64,000 nucleotides of DNA, from positions 558,001-622,000 of the forward strand of contig NZ_SWBQ01000003.1 in the NCBI RefSeq assembly GCF_005116445.1. The letters run 5' to 3'. The translations under genes and the position numbers were made by a program. The notes beneath the pieces were generated by a model, which had not been told where the DNA came from, made no database searches, and saw nothing but the letters and a program-made list of their open reading frames with translations. The DNA comes from Pedobacter frigoris (GTDB lineage Bacteria; Bacteroidota; Bacteroidia; Sphingobacteriales; Sphingobacteriaceae). Positions 27,080-35,665 of the stretch are shown piece after piece (the first letter of the stretch is position 1; each line of letters starts with the position of its first letter).

Positions 27080-27110
27080 TTTGATTCTATTTTAGAATTC
27101 ACTACTTTTG
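27080..27110 (+). promoter_or_regulatory. Consensus Bacteroidota promoter for the ABC-F remnant
   Basis: TTTG (27080-27083), exactly 19 bases, then TACTTTTG (27103-27110). Perfect match to TTTG-N19-TANNTTTG; the start point near 27117 leaves a leader of about 74 nt before the ATG at 27191. Confidence 0.8.
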
Positions 27111-27190
27111 GGTGCACTAACAAACAAAAAATCGATGTAAGATATAATTTCTTTTCTCTTTTAATTATTCACTTTTTAAAGAAAGAAATT

Positions 27191-28349
27191 ATGCTTATTC
27201 TTCAAAACATCACTCATATACATTCCGATGGAGGCATATTATTTAATGATATAAACCTCATCATTAATAAAAAAGACAAAATCGCATTAATTGGTAACAA
27301 TGGTTCGGGCAAGTCTACGCTTTTAAAAATTCTAGCCGGACACCTGAATCCTGCAAAAGGCCTTGCATCCGTGAGTTCTAAACCTTATTATGTACCACAG
27401 CTTTTTGGGCAGTTTAATGATTATAGCATTGCCCAAGCCTACGTATCGGATATAAACTCCAGGCTTTAAGAGAAATCCTTGATGGAAATACAACTGATGC
27501 AAATCTGGACCTACTCAATGACGATTGGACAATTGAAGATCGCTGTAATCAAGCGCTTGCCCATTGGAAGTTAGATAATTTAGATTTATCGCAAAAAATG
27601 GGGACACTCAGTGGGGGCCAGAAAACCAAAGTATTCCTCGCCGGAATTAATATCCATAAACCTGAAATTGTATTGCTGGATGAGCCGAGTAATCATTTAG
27701 ATCTCTCTAGCAGAAATATTCTTTATGATTATATAAATCATACTACAAATACATTAGTGGTCGTAAGCCACGACAGAATGTTGTTGAATTCCCTCACTAA
27801 AGTTTACGAGCTCAATAAGCATGGTATTAATGTATATGGCGGCAATTATGATTTTTATGCACAACAAAAAAGCATTGAAAACAATGCGTTGAACCAGAAT
27901 TTGAAAAGCAAAGAAAAAGCGCTTCGTAAAGCCAAAGAAGTAGAAAGGGAATCTATAGAACGTCAGGAAAAGCTAGATGCTAAAGGAAAGAAAAAGCAGG
28001 GCTTCCTACAATTTCGATGAATACACTCAAAAATAACGCAGAAAAAAGCACGTCTCAGATCAAAGACATTCATGCCGGAAAAGTAGACACCATTTCAAGA
28101 GAATTACATCAATTGCGTGCTTCTGTAGCAGATATAGACCAAATGAAGATGAGCTTCAGCAACTCCGAACTTCATAATGGAAAGACGTTGATTAATGCGA
28201 AGGATGTTAATTATGGATACGAAGAGCAATTGCTCTGGAAAGAGCCCCTGAATGTTCAAATCAAAAGTGGCGAGCGCATTTCTCACGATGAATATTTCCT
28301 TCAGCAGATCGGCACAGAACAAAGTATTTGTCTGATTCAAAATAACTAA
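27191..28349 (+). pseudogene. Decayed ABC-F ATPase (two frameshifts and loss of the second ATP-binding domain)
   Basis: Remains of a duplicated-ABC, ABC-F protein (ribosome-associated ATPase family). The first cassette is recognisable: Walker A GNNGSGKST, then LSGGQK, Walker B IVLLDEP, and the charged inter-domain linker. Frame 1 ends at a stop at 27467; the continuation (ALREILDGN) lies in another frame, as if one base was lost near 27463. A second shift occurs near 27998-28002, between KKKQG and GLPTISMNTL. The second cassette is cut from SGERI straight to the C-terminal SHDEYFLQQIGTE (junction near 28279), losing its Walker A, signature and Walker B. The gene cannot give a working protein although its promoter is intact. 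Confidence 0.9.
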
Positions 28350-29035
28350 ACCAGGTCTATATACCAGTATCCGGTGGTCTCATCTATCTGCCCATTGGGA
28401 GAAGGATATGTTTTAAACACCTTCTCCCCAAGGGCAAAGTTTATTGGTTTTTTGAAGATTGGGCCGTCAAAAACAAAGGTATGAAATTCGCCATTTTCAC
28501 CACATGGATCAACATCTGAAGGCAGATCTTCAATAAAACTTTCATCAATTATTCTACCGACAAATTCTTCCAGGCCTGCTTCGGCACATACAACGACTGT
28601 CTTGTATCCCAAAGAAATAAAGGTTTTTAAAACTTCCGTAGTATCTCTCTTCCATATCGGGAAAACGGCTTCAATGCCTAGTTCCCTTAACTTCTTTTCT
28701 CTATAGGTTTTCAAATCTTCTAAAAACAGATCACCAAATATAGAGTGTGTGATGCCTTCTGCCTTTAGAAATGACAAATGCTTGTGCATATGCGCCTCGT
28801 ACGCTGCCATATCAGGCGACTCGGGCAATCTTATCTGGTAAAGTGGAATATCCAAACTTTTTACCTGTTCGATTAAAAGACTTTCCCTTACACCATGCAT
28901 ACTAACACGATTGTATGCTTCATTAACCGTGGTCAGCAAATACTGAACATCAAAGCTTTTATCCTGCAGCACATAATGAAGTGCCAGTGTACTATCTTTT
29001 CCTCCACTCCAATTGAACAGGCTGTTTTTTTTCAT
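28346..29035 (-). CDS. Dph6-related ATP pyrophosphatase domain protein
   Basis: A 229-residue adenine-nucleotide alpha-hydrolase of the ATP-PPase family (diphthine--ammonia-ligase-like). The PP-loop WSGGKDSTLA is at residues 9-18, with SMHGVRESLL, HSIFGDLFLED and CGENGEFHTFVFDGPIF further on, all typical of the Dph6/MJ0570 group. Bacteria have no diphthamide, so an amide-forming or thiolation-like reaction on an unknown substrate is more likely. Its 3' end overlaps the end of the ABC-F remnant by 4 bases. A receiver gene lies 30 bases downstream on the same strand's upstream side. Confidence 0.85.
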   Translation of the reverse strand: MKKNSLFNWSGGKDSTLALHYVLQDKSFDVQYLLTTVNEAYNRVSMHGVRESLLIEQVKSLDIPLYQIRLPESPDMAAYEAHMHKHLSFLKAEGITHSIFGDLFLEDLKTYREKKLRELGIEAVFPIWKRDTTEVLKTFISLGYKTVVVCAEAGLEEFVGRIIDESFIEDLPSDVDPCGENGEFHTFVFDGPIFKKPINFALGEKVFKTYPSPNGQIDETTGYWYIDLV

Positions 29036-29065
29036 CCGATGAAGATAAAGATTTCTCTTAATTCA

Positions 29066-29428
29066 TCAGTTTGGAATGTAATATTCTATCCGGTTTGCAA
29101 AATCATCCAGATCAAATGGTTTATTGATAAAATCATCTGCCGTACATTTTGATTTAACCTTGTTAATGTTATTGTTGGCCGACATCACCATTACAGGAAT
29201 GTTATGTGTTTTGATATTACATTTCAATTGGTTGCAGATGTCCAACCCATTACCGTCAGGAAGCATCACATCAAGCACAATCATGTCAGGCGTATGGTTT
29301 TGCATCTGCTTCCAGAATTCAGTGGCTGTAGGCGAAACTACTACATCATAAAGCTCCTCAGTAAGCATAAATTCAATGACTTCTCTTATTGCGGCATTGT
29401 CTTCTACGACATAAATACATTTTTTCAT
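29066..29428 (-). CDS. Single-domain response regulator (CheY-like receiver)
   Basis: A 120-residue stand-alone receiver. Acid pocket Glu9-Asp10 (VVEDN), phospho-acceptor Asp53 (MIVLDVMLPDGNG), switch Ser83 (VMSANN) and conserved Lys103 (INKPFD) are all present, so it should be phosphorylatable. There is no output domain. No histidine kinase is adjacent; hybrid and classical kinases elsewhere in the window could be partners, but nothing here shows it. Confidence 0.92.
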   Translation of the reverse strand: MKKCIYVVEDNAAIREVIEFMLTEELYDVVVSPTATEFWKQMQNHTPDMIVLDVMLPDGNGLDICNQLKCNIKTHNIPVMVMSANNNINKVKSKCTADDFINKPFDLDDFANRIEYYIPN

Positions 29429-29534
29429 AGCTCATGATCTTAATGTATCTAAATAACATCTCTGATTTTTAGAAGTTTAGCTTATTTATCCACTTTTTGA
29501 TAGTTATCCACCTAACTGATCATAGCATGCAATG

Positions 29535-29699
29535 CTACTGCTCCTTCTTAACTTCTATATTATTGTCTGTCAAAGCTTTATTGTAGCCCAACGAATAATT
29601 AATCGCACCCCAGGCAGTCAGCATGGTGATCAGGTCTTCTTCTTTTAATGGTCCGTTGATTTGTTCTTTGCAGAATTGCAAATATTCCGTTTCAGTCAT
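29535..29699 (-). CDS. Small hypothetical protein, 54 residues
   Basis: An ATG frame of 54 codons (ATG at 29699, TAG at 29537-29535) starting MTETEYLQFCKEQING and containing EEDLITMLTAWGAINYSLGYN. It is acidic, predicted mostly helical, with no signal or membrane segment. Codon use resembles its neighbours. It lies alone between the receiver gene and an upstream terminator. I do not recognise the family. Confidence 0.55.
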   Translation of the reverse strand: MTETEYLQFCKEQINGPLKEEDLITMLTAWGAINYSLGYNKALTDNNIEVKKEQ

Positions 29700-29726
29700 A
29701 ACACTTCATTTAAACAGCGGTGAAGA

Positions 29727-29757
29727 TAAAAAAAAGCCCTGACATCCATCATGGCTT
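29727..29757 (-). terminator. Terminator upstream of the small protein
   Basis: On the minus strand an AAGCC-(A)-TGA / TCA-(G)-GGCTT stem with one mismatch, followed by eight T residues. It would end transcripts from the DUF92 gene about 180 bases downstream of its stop. It lies 28 bases before the 54-residue frame, so it could also act as a leader terminator of that gene. Confidence 0.6.
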
Positions 29758-29937
29758 CTTTTATCAACTAAACCTAAACGTATAAATACTAACCAAATAT
29801 TTATGCCGCAAAGCTAGGCCAGTGCTGTTAATTTTATATTATGGCAAGGTTATATCTTATGCTCCACAAATCTTTACCATGAACGGTTCCGTTTCAAATT
29901 AGCATTCATAATTCAAATGAATTATCTATATGGATTG

Positions 29938-30666
29938 CTATAGGATCATATAAAAAATCATACCCGCTAATGCAGCAAATAGTGTATTCAAAAAATTCAC
30001 CAGATTATTTCCTATATATCCTTTACGTTCTAAGACTGCTCCAAGTAATGAATCCATCAGATTTCCTAAAATACCGGCAATTGTAATCAATAAGCTGGTT
30101 TTACTTATTCCGGCATAGATCAACCCAACAATAAACGCCCCTAAAACGCCTATTAAAGTACCTTCCAGGCTTATTACTCCATCCAGTCCATTCTCATCTT
30201 TTTTAAAACCCAGGATATTATAGAACCTCTTACCATATATTGTGCCCAATTCAGACGACAAGGTGTCAGAAAGCGCGGCAGCCAGACTTGCCGCCATCAT
30301 CAAGAGAAAGACAGCGGAATGGCTGTTGTATAATAGCGCCATGACCGCCATTAATCCTGCTACCCCACCATTTGCCAATACCTGTCCCGCAGTTCTACCT
30401 CCTGCCTGCATACCCTGATCACCTAATTTTGCCTTAAATTCTTTTTTATGTGCAGTTGCGGCTACACCAAGCAGAAAAAAGATCATCAGCATCAAAACGC
30501 CTTTCATTCCTGCAGCCAGAAACACCAACCCGCCAATAATGACAGCTGCTACAGACCCCATGAGGGTCAGTTTTCTGGTCCTTACGCTTAAAACCATCGC
30601 AGCAATAAGTAATAATGCCACAATCAAAACATAAGGACTTGAAAGCGAATGATAAAACTGGGACAT
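29938..30666 (-). CDS. DUF92 domain-containing membrane protein
   Basis: A 242-residue integral membrane protein with about six or seven hydrophobic segments, DUF92 family. The conserved region AALSDTLSSELGTIYGKRFYNI is followed by DGVISLEGTLIGVLGAF. Plant relatives (VTE6) act as phytyl-phosphate kinases; a prenyl-phosphate kinase-like role here is only an inference. The LLM oxidoreductase gene ends 5 bases upstream, so they share an operon. Confidence 0.85.
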   Translation of the reverse strand: MSQFYHSLSSPYVLIVALLLIAAMVLSVRTRKLTLMGSVAAVIIGGLVFLAAGMKGVLMLMIFFLLGVAATAHKKEFKAKLGDQGMQAGGRTAGQVLANGGVAGLMAVMALLYNSHSAVFLLMMAASLAAALSDTLSSELGTIYGKRFYNILGFKKDENGLDGVISLEGTLIGVLGAFIVGLIYAGISKTSLLITIAGILGNLMDSLLGAVLERKGYIGNNLVNFLNTLFAALAGMIFYMIL

Positions 30667-30671
30667 GGGTA

Positions 30672-31706
30672 TTAATTTTTCAAAGCTTTTTTGACTATCG
30701 GTGCTACTTTAGTCCCAAAAATCTCTATGGATTTCATCATACCGGCATGTGAAGGATCTCCAACATCCATATGACCGATAAAACGGGTAATACCAAATAG
30801 TTCATGCATGTACAAAATTTTGTCGGCTACCTCATTTGCATCGCCAATGAACAAAGCTCCGTCTTTCGCCCTGCCACCGTCATATTGCATTTTGGTATAT
30901 GGCGACCAGCCTCTCGTTGCTCCAATTCTGTCCATTTGAGCAGCATAGTTATAATAATATCGGTCAGTACTTGCTTCATTATCACTCAAAAAGGAATGCG
31001 AATGAATACCAATCTGCATTTGACTTACGTCATGGCCATGCTTAACGTATTCTTGTTTATAAAAATTAATCAGAGGCTGAAATTGCTTTGGTATTCCCCC
31101 AATAATCGCCACAATTAATGGCAATCCAAGCTTTGCGGCACGTAGCACCGATTCAGGTGTCCCTCCCACAGCTATCCATATCGGCAATCTACCTTCATTA
31201 GTAGCGCGCGGCAGCACCATTTGATTCACAAGAGGTGCACGAAGTTTACCCCTCCAGTTCACCACGTCATTATTATTGATATTCAATAACAGATCCAGCT
31301 TCTCTTCAAATAACTGATCGTAGTCGCTCAAATTGTACCCAAACAAGGGAAAAGACTCAATGAAGCTGCCTCTTCCAACGCCTATTTCTGCACGGCCATT
31401 AGAAATCAGATCAATGGTTGCAAAATCCTGGTATACCTTCACAGGCTCTGCTGAGCTCAAAACCGTCACCGTACTGGTTAATTTTATATTTTTCGTAATA
31501 CTTGCGGCGGCAGCCAAAACAATCTCGGGAGATGAAACGGCGTAATCCGGACGATGATGCTCACCTAATCCAAAGACATCCAACCCAACTTCATCAGCCA
31601 GTTTGATCTGCTCCAGTATCTCTTGTAACTTAACCTTAGCATCACGTGGCTTTCCTGTCTTCTCATCAAAAGACAAATCTCCAAACATACCTATACCTAA
31701 TTCCAT
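30672..31706 (-). CDS. LLM class flavin-dependent oxidoreductase
   Basis: A 344-residue luciferase-like monooxygenase with a TIM-barrel fold. Typical stretches are VFGLGEHHRPDYAVSSPEIV, IKLTSTVTVLSSAEPVKVYQ, ISNGRAEIGVGRGSF and RLPIWIAVGGTPESV. It probably uses reduced FMN supplied by a separate reductase. Substrate cannot be deduced. It is cotranscribed with the DUF92 gene. Confidence 0.9.
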   Translation of the reverse strand: MELGIGMFGDLSFDEKTGKPRDAKVKLQEILEQIKLADEVGLDVFGLGEHHRPDYAVSSPEIVLAAAASITKNIKLTSTVTVLSSAEPVKVYQDFATIDLISNGRAEIGVGRGSFIESFPLFGYNLSDYDQLFEEKLDLLLNINNNDVVNWRGKLRAPLVNQMVLPRATNEGRLPIWIAVGGTPESVLRAAKLGLPLIVAIIGGIPKQFQPLINFYKQEYVKHGHDVSQMQIGIHSHSFLSDNEASTDRYYYNYAAQMDRIGATRGWSPYTKMQYDGGRAKDGALFIGDANEVADKILYMHELFGITRFIGHMDVGDPSHAGMMKSIEIFGTKVAPIVKKALKN

Positions 31707-31845
31707 AATAGTACTTTCTTTTTTGATATAACAAAATTACCCATTACATCATTAGGTCACATTGATGTAAGATAAGAAAGGTCTCTATAATTTCAATATT
31801 GGTTTTGAAAGTTAAGTACAAAAACGCCAAAATATTTAAGCGCCT

Positions 31846-32121
31846 TTAGATATTTTTAGGATTGAATGCGCCATTCTCCCTGTCATTTTTATAATTCAAT
31901 GCGTCATTCTCCTGGTCTTCTCCTTCTTTCCCCTCCCTCATTTCTTTAATACTCATATTGGCATCAATGTTATGCTCACGTTTATCTTCTTTGCCTTTCA
32001 AAACATGTTCATCCTGATGCCCCAAAAAACCTGGATCTACATCAGGGTTCTCGAATTTAGCATCATCGTTTAACTGTACTGGATTGTTCAAAGGTTTGTT
32101 GTTTTTGTCGTTGGCTTCCAT
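31846..32121 (-). CDS. Small acidic, probably disordered protein
   Basis: A 91-residue frame rich in Asp, Glu, Asn and Lys (GFLGHQDEHVLKGKED, MREGKEGEDQEND) with no hydrophobic segment. It has a family look, as in stress-related hydrophilic proteins, but I do not recognise a domain. Single transcription unit between the LLM and DUF4890 genes. Confidence 0.65.
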   Translation of the reverse strand: MEANDKNNKPLNNPVQLNDDAKFENPDVDPGFLGHQDEHVLKGKEDKREHNIDANMSIKEMREGKEGEDQENDALNYKNDRENGAFNPKNI

Positions 32122-32204
32122 AACTCAAAATTTAGGTAAATGTTTATGGAGAACAATTAACCAGGCTTTGAGTTTGAAAAATATTATGTAACCACCATAA
32201 CGCA

Positions 32205-32231
32205 GAAAAGCAGCCATTATAGCTGCTTTTC
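32205..32231. terminator. Intrinsic terminator after the DUF4890 gene
   Basis: Perfect 10-bp stem GAAAAGCAGC/GCTGCTTTTC with a 7-base loop, 22 bases after the stop at 32254. A/T runs at the outer ends make it usable on both strands. Confidence 0.65.
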
Positions 32232-32253
32232 AACCATCCCCCTTCAACATCCC

Positions 32254-32661
32254 CTATACTTTATCCACTTTTTTCCTTTCTAACTTTCTCCCGTCTTTTT
32301 TGCCATCTTTCATAGAATTCATTTTTTCAGTTTTCCAGTCCTGATATACCTTACGCTGATTATCATTCAAAACAGCATTAATCTGTCCATCTCTTTTGCT
32401 AAATTCTGCTTTCAACAATGATCTGTCAGGCTTTTGCCCTTTTACATGCCTACCTTTTTGTTCTTTTATTCCCTCCAGGTTTATCGCATAAATCTTTGTT
32501 TTTTGATCTGCCGTCAATGATAATTTTTTACCTAATACATCAGTAAGACGCTGTGCCTTTTCTTCCGGAGTTTTTCTTTCTCTTTTCTGATCATTTTGCT
32601 GTGCAAATGCCATTGTACCCATTCCTATGAATAAAATAGCGCTTAAGATTAATTTTCTCAT
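32254..32661 (-). CDS. DUF4890 / Spy-like exported protein
   Basis: A 135-residue exported protein: signal peptide (about 1-20, AFAQQ), then a basic, helical region with KLSLTADQKTKIYAINLEGI and LNDNQRKVYQDWKTEK, reminiscent of LTXXQ motifs in Spy/CpxP periplasmic chaperones. The C-terminus is lysine-rich. A periplasmic chaperone-like or stress role is suggested by resemblance only. Confidence 0.8.
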   Translation of the reverse strand: MRKLILSAILFIGMGTMAFAQQNDQKRERKTPEEKAQRLTDVLGKKLSLTADQKTKIYAINLEGIKEQKGRHVKGQKPDRSLLKAEFSKRDGQINAVLNDNQRKVYQDWKTEKMNSMKDGKKDGRKLERKKVDKV

Positions 32662-32802
32662 ATCATTCCTTTTGTGTTTTGTAGAATAGAGTCAGGATTT
32701 AAAAAAAGGTTTAAACACAGAAATGTTAAGATTTGTTAAAAGATAAATATCTACTGCCGTAAGTTTTTAAACACATCTGCAACTAATACGATAAAATGTA
32801 TT

Positions 32803-33000
32803 ATGAAACTACTTATTGGCATTCTGCTTTTATCAGCAATGATTTCTTGCAACCGTGAATCATCTCCCGATGGGAGAAGTCAGATCAGAGATGAAAAACT
32901 TCAATTGCAATTGGATAGTATTAAACACCAGAATAAAGAGATAATGGATAGTATTGAAATATTGAATCAAAAAATAATAAGATTACAAAAAGAAAGTTAG
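32803..33000 (+). CDS. Small putative lipoprotein with coiled coil
   Basis: A 65-residue frame with a lipoprotein signal: hydrophobic MKLLIGILLLSAMISC with Cys16 as lipidation site (lipobox SMISC-like). It is followed by a polar region with heptad-like QLQLDSIKHQNKEIMDSIEI and LNQKIIRL. No homologue recognised. A hairpin with T-rich tail lies 150 bases downstream. Confidence 0.6.
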   Translation: MKLLIGILLLSAMISCNRESSPDGRSQIRDEKLQLQLDSIKHQNKEIMDSIEILNQKIIRLQKES

Positions 33001-33148
33001 TGTTGAAACAGCAAGGATCAGCGTCAGTAAAAACAATTAATTTAATTGTATCTACTGACCATCTGACCCGGCCAATGTAAGAGAGCATTGACTAATATTT
33101 TTCACATCTAGGGATTTAATTATTTAGGTAACGATTAATTCTATCCGA

Positions 33149-33200
33149 ACAGGAAGATTTATTTTCATTTTTTTAAACTAAATCTTCCTGTCTCTTCTTT
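33149..33200 (+). terminator. Long-stem terminator downstream of the lipoprotein gene
   Basis: A perfect 13-bp stem ACAGGAAGATTTA/TAAATCTTCCTGT (33149-33161 with 33179-33191), 17-base loop, then CTCTTCTTTT. It also sits before the end of the convergent 33242 gene. Bases 33001-33148 show no gene. Confidence 0.6.
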
Positions 33201-33241
33201 TATCATTTACCACCTTGTAAATAAGCTACTTATATTTTACG

Positions 33242-33793
33242 TTATTTTTCATCTCCGAAATCCTCGATAGTTTGTCGAAGTAGCCTCAACCTCCTTAACC
33301 ATATACGTCTATGAATAAATATTTGTATCAGAAACATAAAGATCACAATAGCTACCAAAAGATATTTTTCGGGTCCAAATCTGATGTTGTAACTAAAAAA
33401 GCTGAGCAAGCCAATGGCAAACATAATCCTGAACGTCACTGACAATATTGCAAACCACTTTACTTTAGAAAAATAATTTTCTAATGAGCTCAACATGCTT
33501 TCACCATCAACAAGATATCTTGCAAAATTATACCCCGAAACGTTATGAATCATTGAGATCAAAATAGATACGATCAATATGAGATTAATGATCAAAGGCT
33601 TTTGATCACCATCAAACATGCTATAATAACAAATCAGAAATGCTGTCCATCCGGCAATTTCTATAACCAGCTGCTTCCTGATCCCTTTTAGAACAGGGTG
33701 ATTATTTTCTTTCAGCATTACGCTGAATTGTTCTTTTGTTTTATCAGGAATAGGAATGTTTTTCCAATCTGACTTTAGTTCATCCAGTTCCAT
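33242..33793 (-). CDS. Multi-span membrane protein paired with an ECF sigma factor
   Basis: 183 residues. A cytoplasmic N-terminus (MELDELKSDWKNIPIPDKTKEQ) is followed by about four membrane segments and a basic tail (HRRIWLRRLRLLRQTIED). It lies 4 bases downstream of the sigma gene, so cotranscription is nearly certain. The position suggests an anti-sigma role. However, no canonical ZAS/RsbW-type anti-sigma domain is visible, so this is inference from context. Confidence 0.6.
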   Translation of the reverse strand: MELDELKSDWKNIPIPDKTKEQFSVMLKENNHPVLKGIRKQLVIEIAGWTAFLICYYSMFDGDQKPLIINLILIVSILISMIHNVSGYNFARYLVDGESMLSSLENYFSKVKWFAILSVTFRIMFAIGLLSFFSYNIRFGPEKYLLVAIVIFMFLIQIFIHRRIWLRRLRLLRQTIEDFGDEK

Positions 33794-33797
33794 CTTT

Positions 33798-34274
33798 TTA
33801 TCTGATTAAAAGTTTTTGAATTTTATTTTTGATTCTGTTCAGCCTTACCCCTACATTATTTTCACTGATACCCGTTACTTCAGCAATCTGCTTATAACTG
33901 AGTTCTTCAAAATATAATGTTATTATCGCTTTTTCACTATCGTCCAACTGCTTAAGTACCCTGAATAGTTTTTCTTGTCGTTCCATCTGCTCTTCATTTT
34001 GGTCTTCCTGAGGAAGGTCGGGCAATACAGGTTGGTATTCTACTGCTGGTTTCTTTTTGCGAAAGGAGGCTATCGCAGTATTCAACGCAACTCTATACAT
34101 CCAGGTAGTGATCTTTGCTGCCCCTCTGAAAGTTGGCCAGGCTTTCCAAAGCTGGTATGTAATTTCCTGGAAGAGGTCTTCTTGATCTTCTCTACCCTCG
34201 CGATAAAGCCTGCAGACCTTATGGATAATTCCCTGGTGCACCTGCAACAGCATTAAGAACTCATGTTCATCCAT
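33798..34274 (-). CDS. RNA polymerase sigma factor, ECF/sigma-70 family
   Basis: A 158-residue ECF sigma factor. Region 2 covers about residues 8-70 (DQEDLFQEITYQLWKAW, TTWMYRVALNTAI) and region 4 about 105-158 (FEELSYKQIAEVTGISENNVGVRLNRIK). It directs RNA polymerase to a small regulon. Autoregulation is common for this class; a dyad lies in its upstream region. It heads an operon with the membrane protein 33242-33793. Confidence 0.9.
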   Translation of the reverse strand: MDEHEFLMLLQVHQGIIHKVCRLYREGREDQEDLFQEITYQLWKAWPTFRGAAKITTWMYRVALNTAIASFRKKKPAVEYQPVLPDLPQEDQNEEQMERQEKLFRVLKQLDDSEKAIITLYFEELSYKQIAEVTGISENNVGVRLNRIKNKIQKLLIR

Positions 34275-34304
34275 AATTCTTTTTTATTGAAATATACATA
34301 TAAC

Positions 34305-34326
34305 GTTACTTTATTCTATAAGTAAC
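34305..34326 (-). promoter_or_regulatory. Inverted repeat upstream of the ECF sigma gene
   Basis: GTTACTT (34305-34311) and AAGTAAC (34320-34326) form a perfect 7-bp dyad with an 8-base spacer, 31 bases before the start codon. Position fits an operator or the sigma-recognised promoter. Confidence 0.35.
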
Positions 34327-34414
34327 AATAAGCGCAAAATACTTACGTAAAGCGCCATTTATTTTATTACAATCTCATGTCTTAAAAGATTCCGACAATA
34401 GGATCTCTAAAAAC

Positions 34415-34422
34415 TAACTTTG
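34415..34422 (+). promoter_or_regulatory. -7-like element upstream of the MFS gene
   Basis: TAACTTTG matches TANNTTTG. It overlaps the first possible TTG start codon of the transporter (34420), which argues that translation begins further downstream. Confidence 0.4.
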
Positions 34423-34443
34423 AATGCTCAAAACTACCTTAAC

Positions 34444-35649
34444 TTGAATCGTAAAAAAACGTTGAAACAACAGCACCAAGGCATTTCCACAGTATTGGCT
34501 TTTACACTAATTCCGCTCTCAGGTTTCGCAACAGATATTTATATCCCCTCGCTTCCGAGTATGGCTGCTGCTCTGGGAGTAAGCGATATACAGGTACAAA
34601 TGACCCTCAGTTTATTCCTGATTAGCTATGGTGTAGCACAGTTATTTGTTGGAAGTTTACTAGATAGCTTTGGCAGATACAAGATTAATCTGATCAGTCT
34701 CCTCGTCTTTGCTTTAGCCAGTATTATTATTGCGAATACCTCAAGCATATATCTTATATATGCCATGCGAATTATCCATGGCATCACCGTAGGCGCTATT
34801 GTTGTATCCAAGAGGGCCTTTTTTGTAGATGTATTTTCCGGAGATAAATTAAAACATTACCTCAGTATGTTTTCAATTATATGGGCAACTGCACCAATCA
34901 TCGCACCTTTTGTGGGAGGTTACCTCCAGAATTATTTTGGATGGCAGGCTAATTTCTATTTCCTGGCAGGTTTTGCAGTCATCATATTTATATTGGAATT
35001 GATATTTAGCGGAGAAACCATAAAACAACGGATGCCTTTTAACATAAAAATTATCAGCACCGTCTATCAGGAAATGATTAGTACTGCGAGCTTCACACTA
35101 GGAATTGTGATGCTGGGTCTATCCTACTCCATGGTAATGATTTACAATATGACAGGCCCGTTTATCATAGAACACCGATTGGGCCTTAGTCCGATAGTGG
35201 CTGGATATAGCTCGCTGATATTAGGCGCAGCAGTAATGCTTGGTGGTTTCATTGGCAAGTCAACTATAAACAAACCCTTCAATAAAAAGCTGATTGTCAA
35301 CTTGAGTATACAGTTGCTCTTTGGCATATTCATGTTTATATATACAGGCTTCGCAGCCAGCTTATATTCTATGATTTTCTTCGCATTTATGATCCACGCC
35401 TGCTCAGGCTATACTTTCAATAGTTTTTTTACTTTTTGTTTGAGCAGATTTCCGAAAAATGCAGGAATTGCAAGCGGACTTACAGGGGGCATTAATTACG
35501 TAATTGTTTCTTTTTTAAGTTATTGCATTATACTTTTCATACCGGCCAAAGATCAATATAACCTAAACTACAGCTATCTGATCCTGATTGCCCTTTCAGC
35601 TATTGTAATGTTCATCATTTTTAAGATGACTGGTAAAAAGATCAGTTAA
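34444..35649 (+). CDS. Bcr/CflA family multidrug efflux MFS transporter
   Basis: About 401 residues, twelve-segment MFS transporter. The Bcr/CflA signature FATDIYIPSLPSMAAALGV is near the N-terminus, followed by GSLLDSFGRY (motif A) and GITVGAIVVSKRAFFVDVF. Likely proton-driven drug export. There is no ATG before the first membrane segment: TTG codons occur at 34420, 34444 and 34462. I list 34444; 34462 (TTGAAACAACAG) is equally reasonable by family length. The 34420 TTG lies within a promoter-like element. Confidence 0.88.
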   Translation: MNRKKTLKQQHQGISTVLAFTLIPLSGFATDIYIPSLPSMAAALGVSDIQVQMTLSLFLISYGVAQLFVGSLLDSFGRYKINLISLLVFALASIIIANTSSIYLIYAMRIIHGITVGAIVVSKRAFFVDVFSGDKLKHYLSMFSIIWATAPIIAPFVGGYLQNYFGWQANFYFLAGFAVIIFILELIFSGETIKQRMPFNIKIISTVYQEMISTASFTLGIVMLGLSYSMVMIYNMTGPFIIEHRLGLSPIVAGYSSLILGAAVMLGGFIGKSTINKPFNKKLIVNLSIQLLFGIFMFIYTGFAASLYSMIFFAFMIHACSGYTFNSFFTFCLSRFPKNAGIASGLTGGINYVIVSFLSYCIILFIPAKDQYNLNYSYLILIALSAIVMFIIFKMTGKKIS

Positions 35650-35665
35650 ATCTTTTTTGTACGCT

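Noticed and set aside
27053..27190. Upstream extension of the ABC-F frame from TTG at 27053
   Set aside because: It would overlap the consensus promoter at 27080-27110; homology begins at the ATG at 27191.
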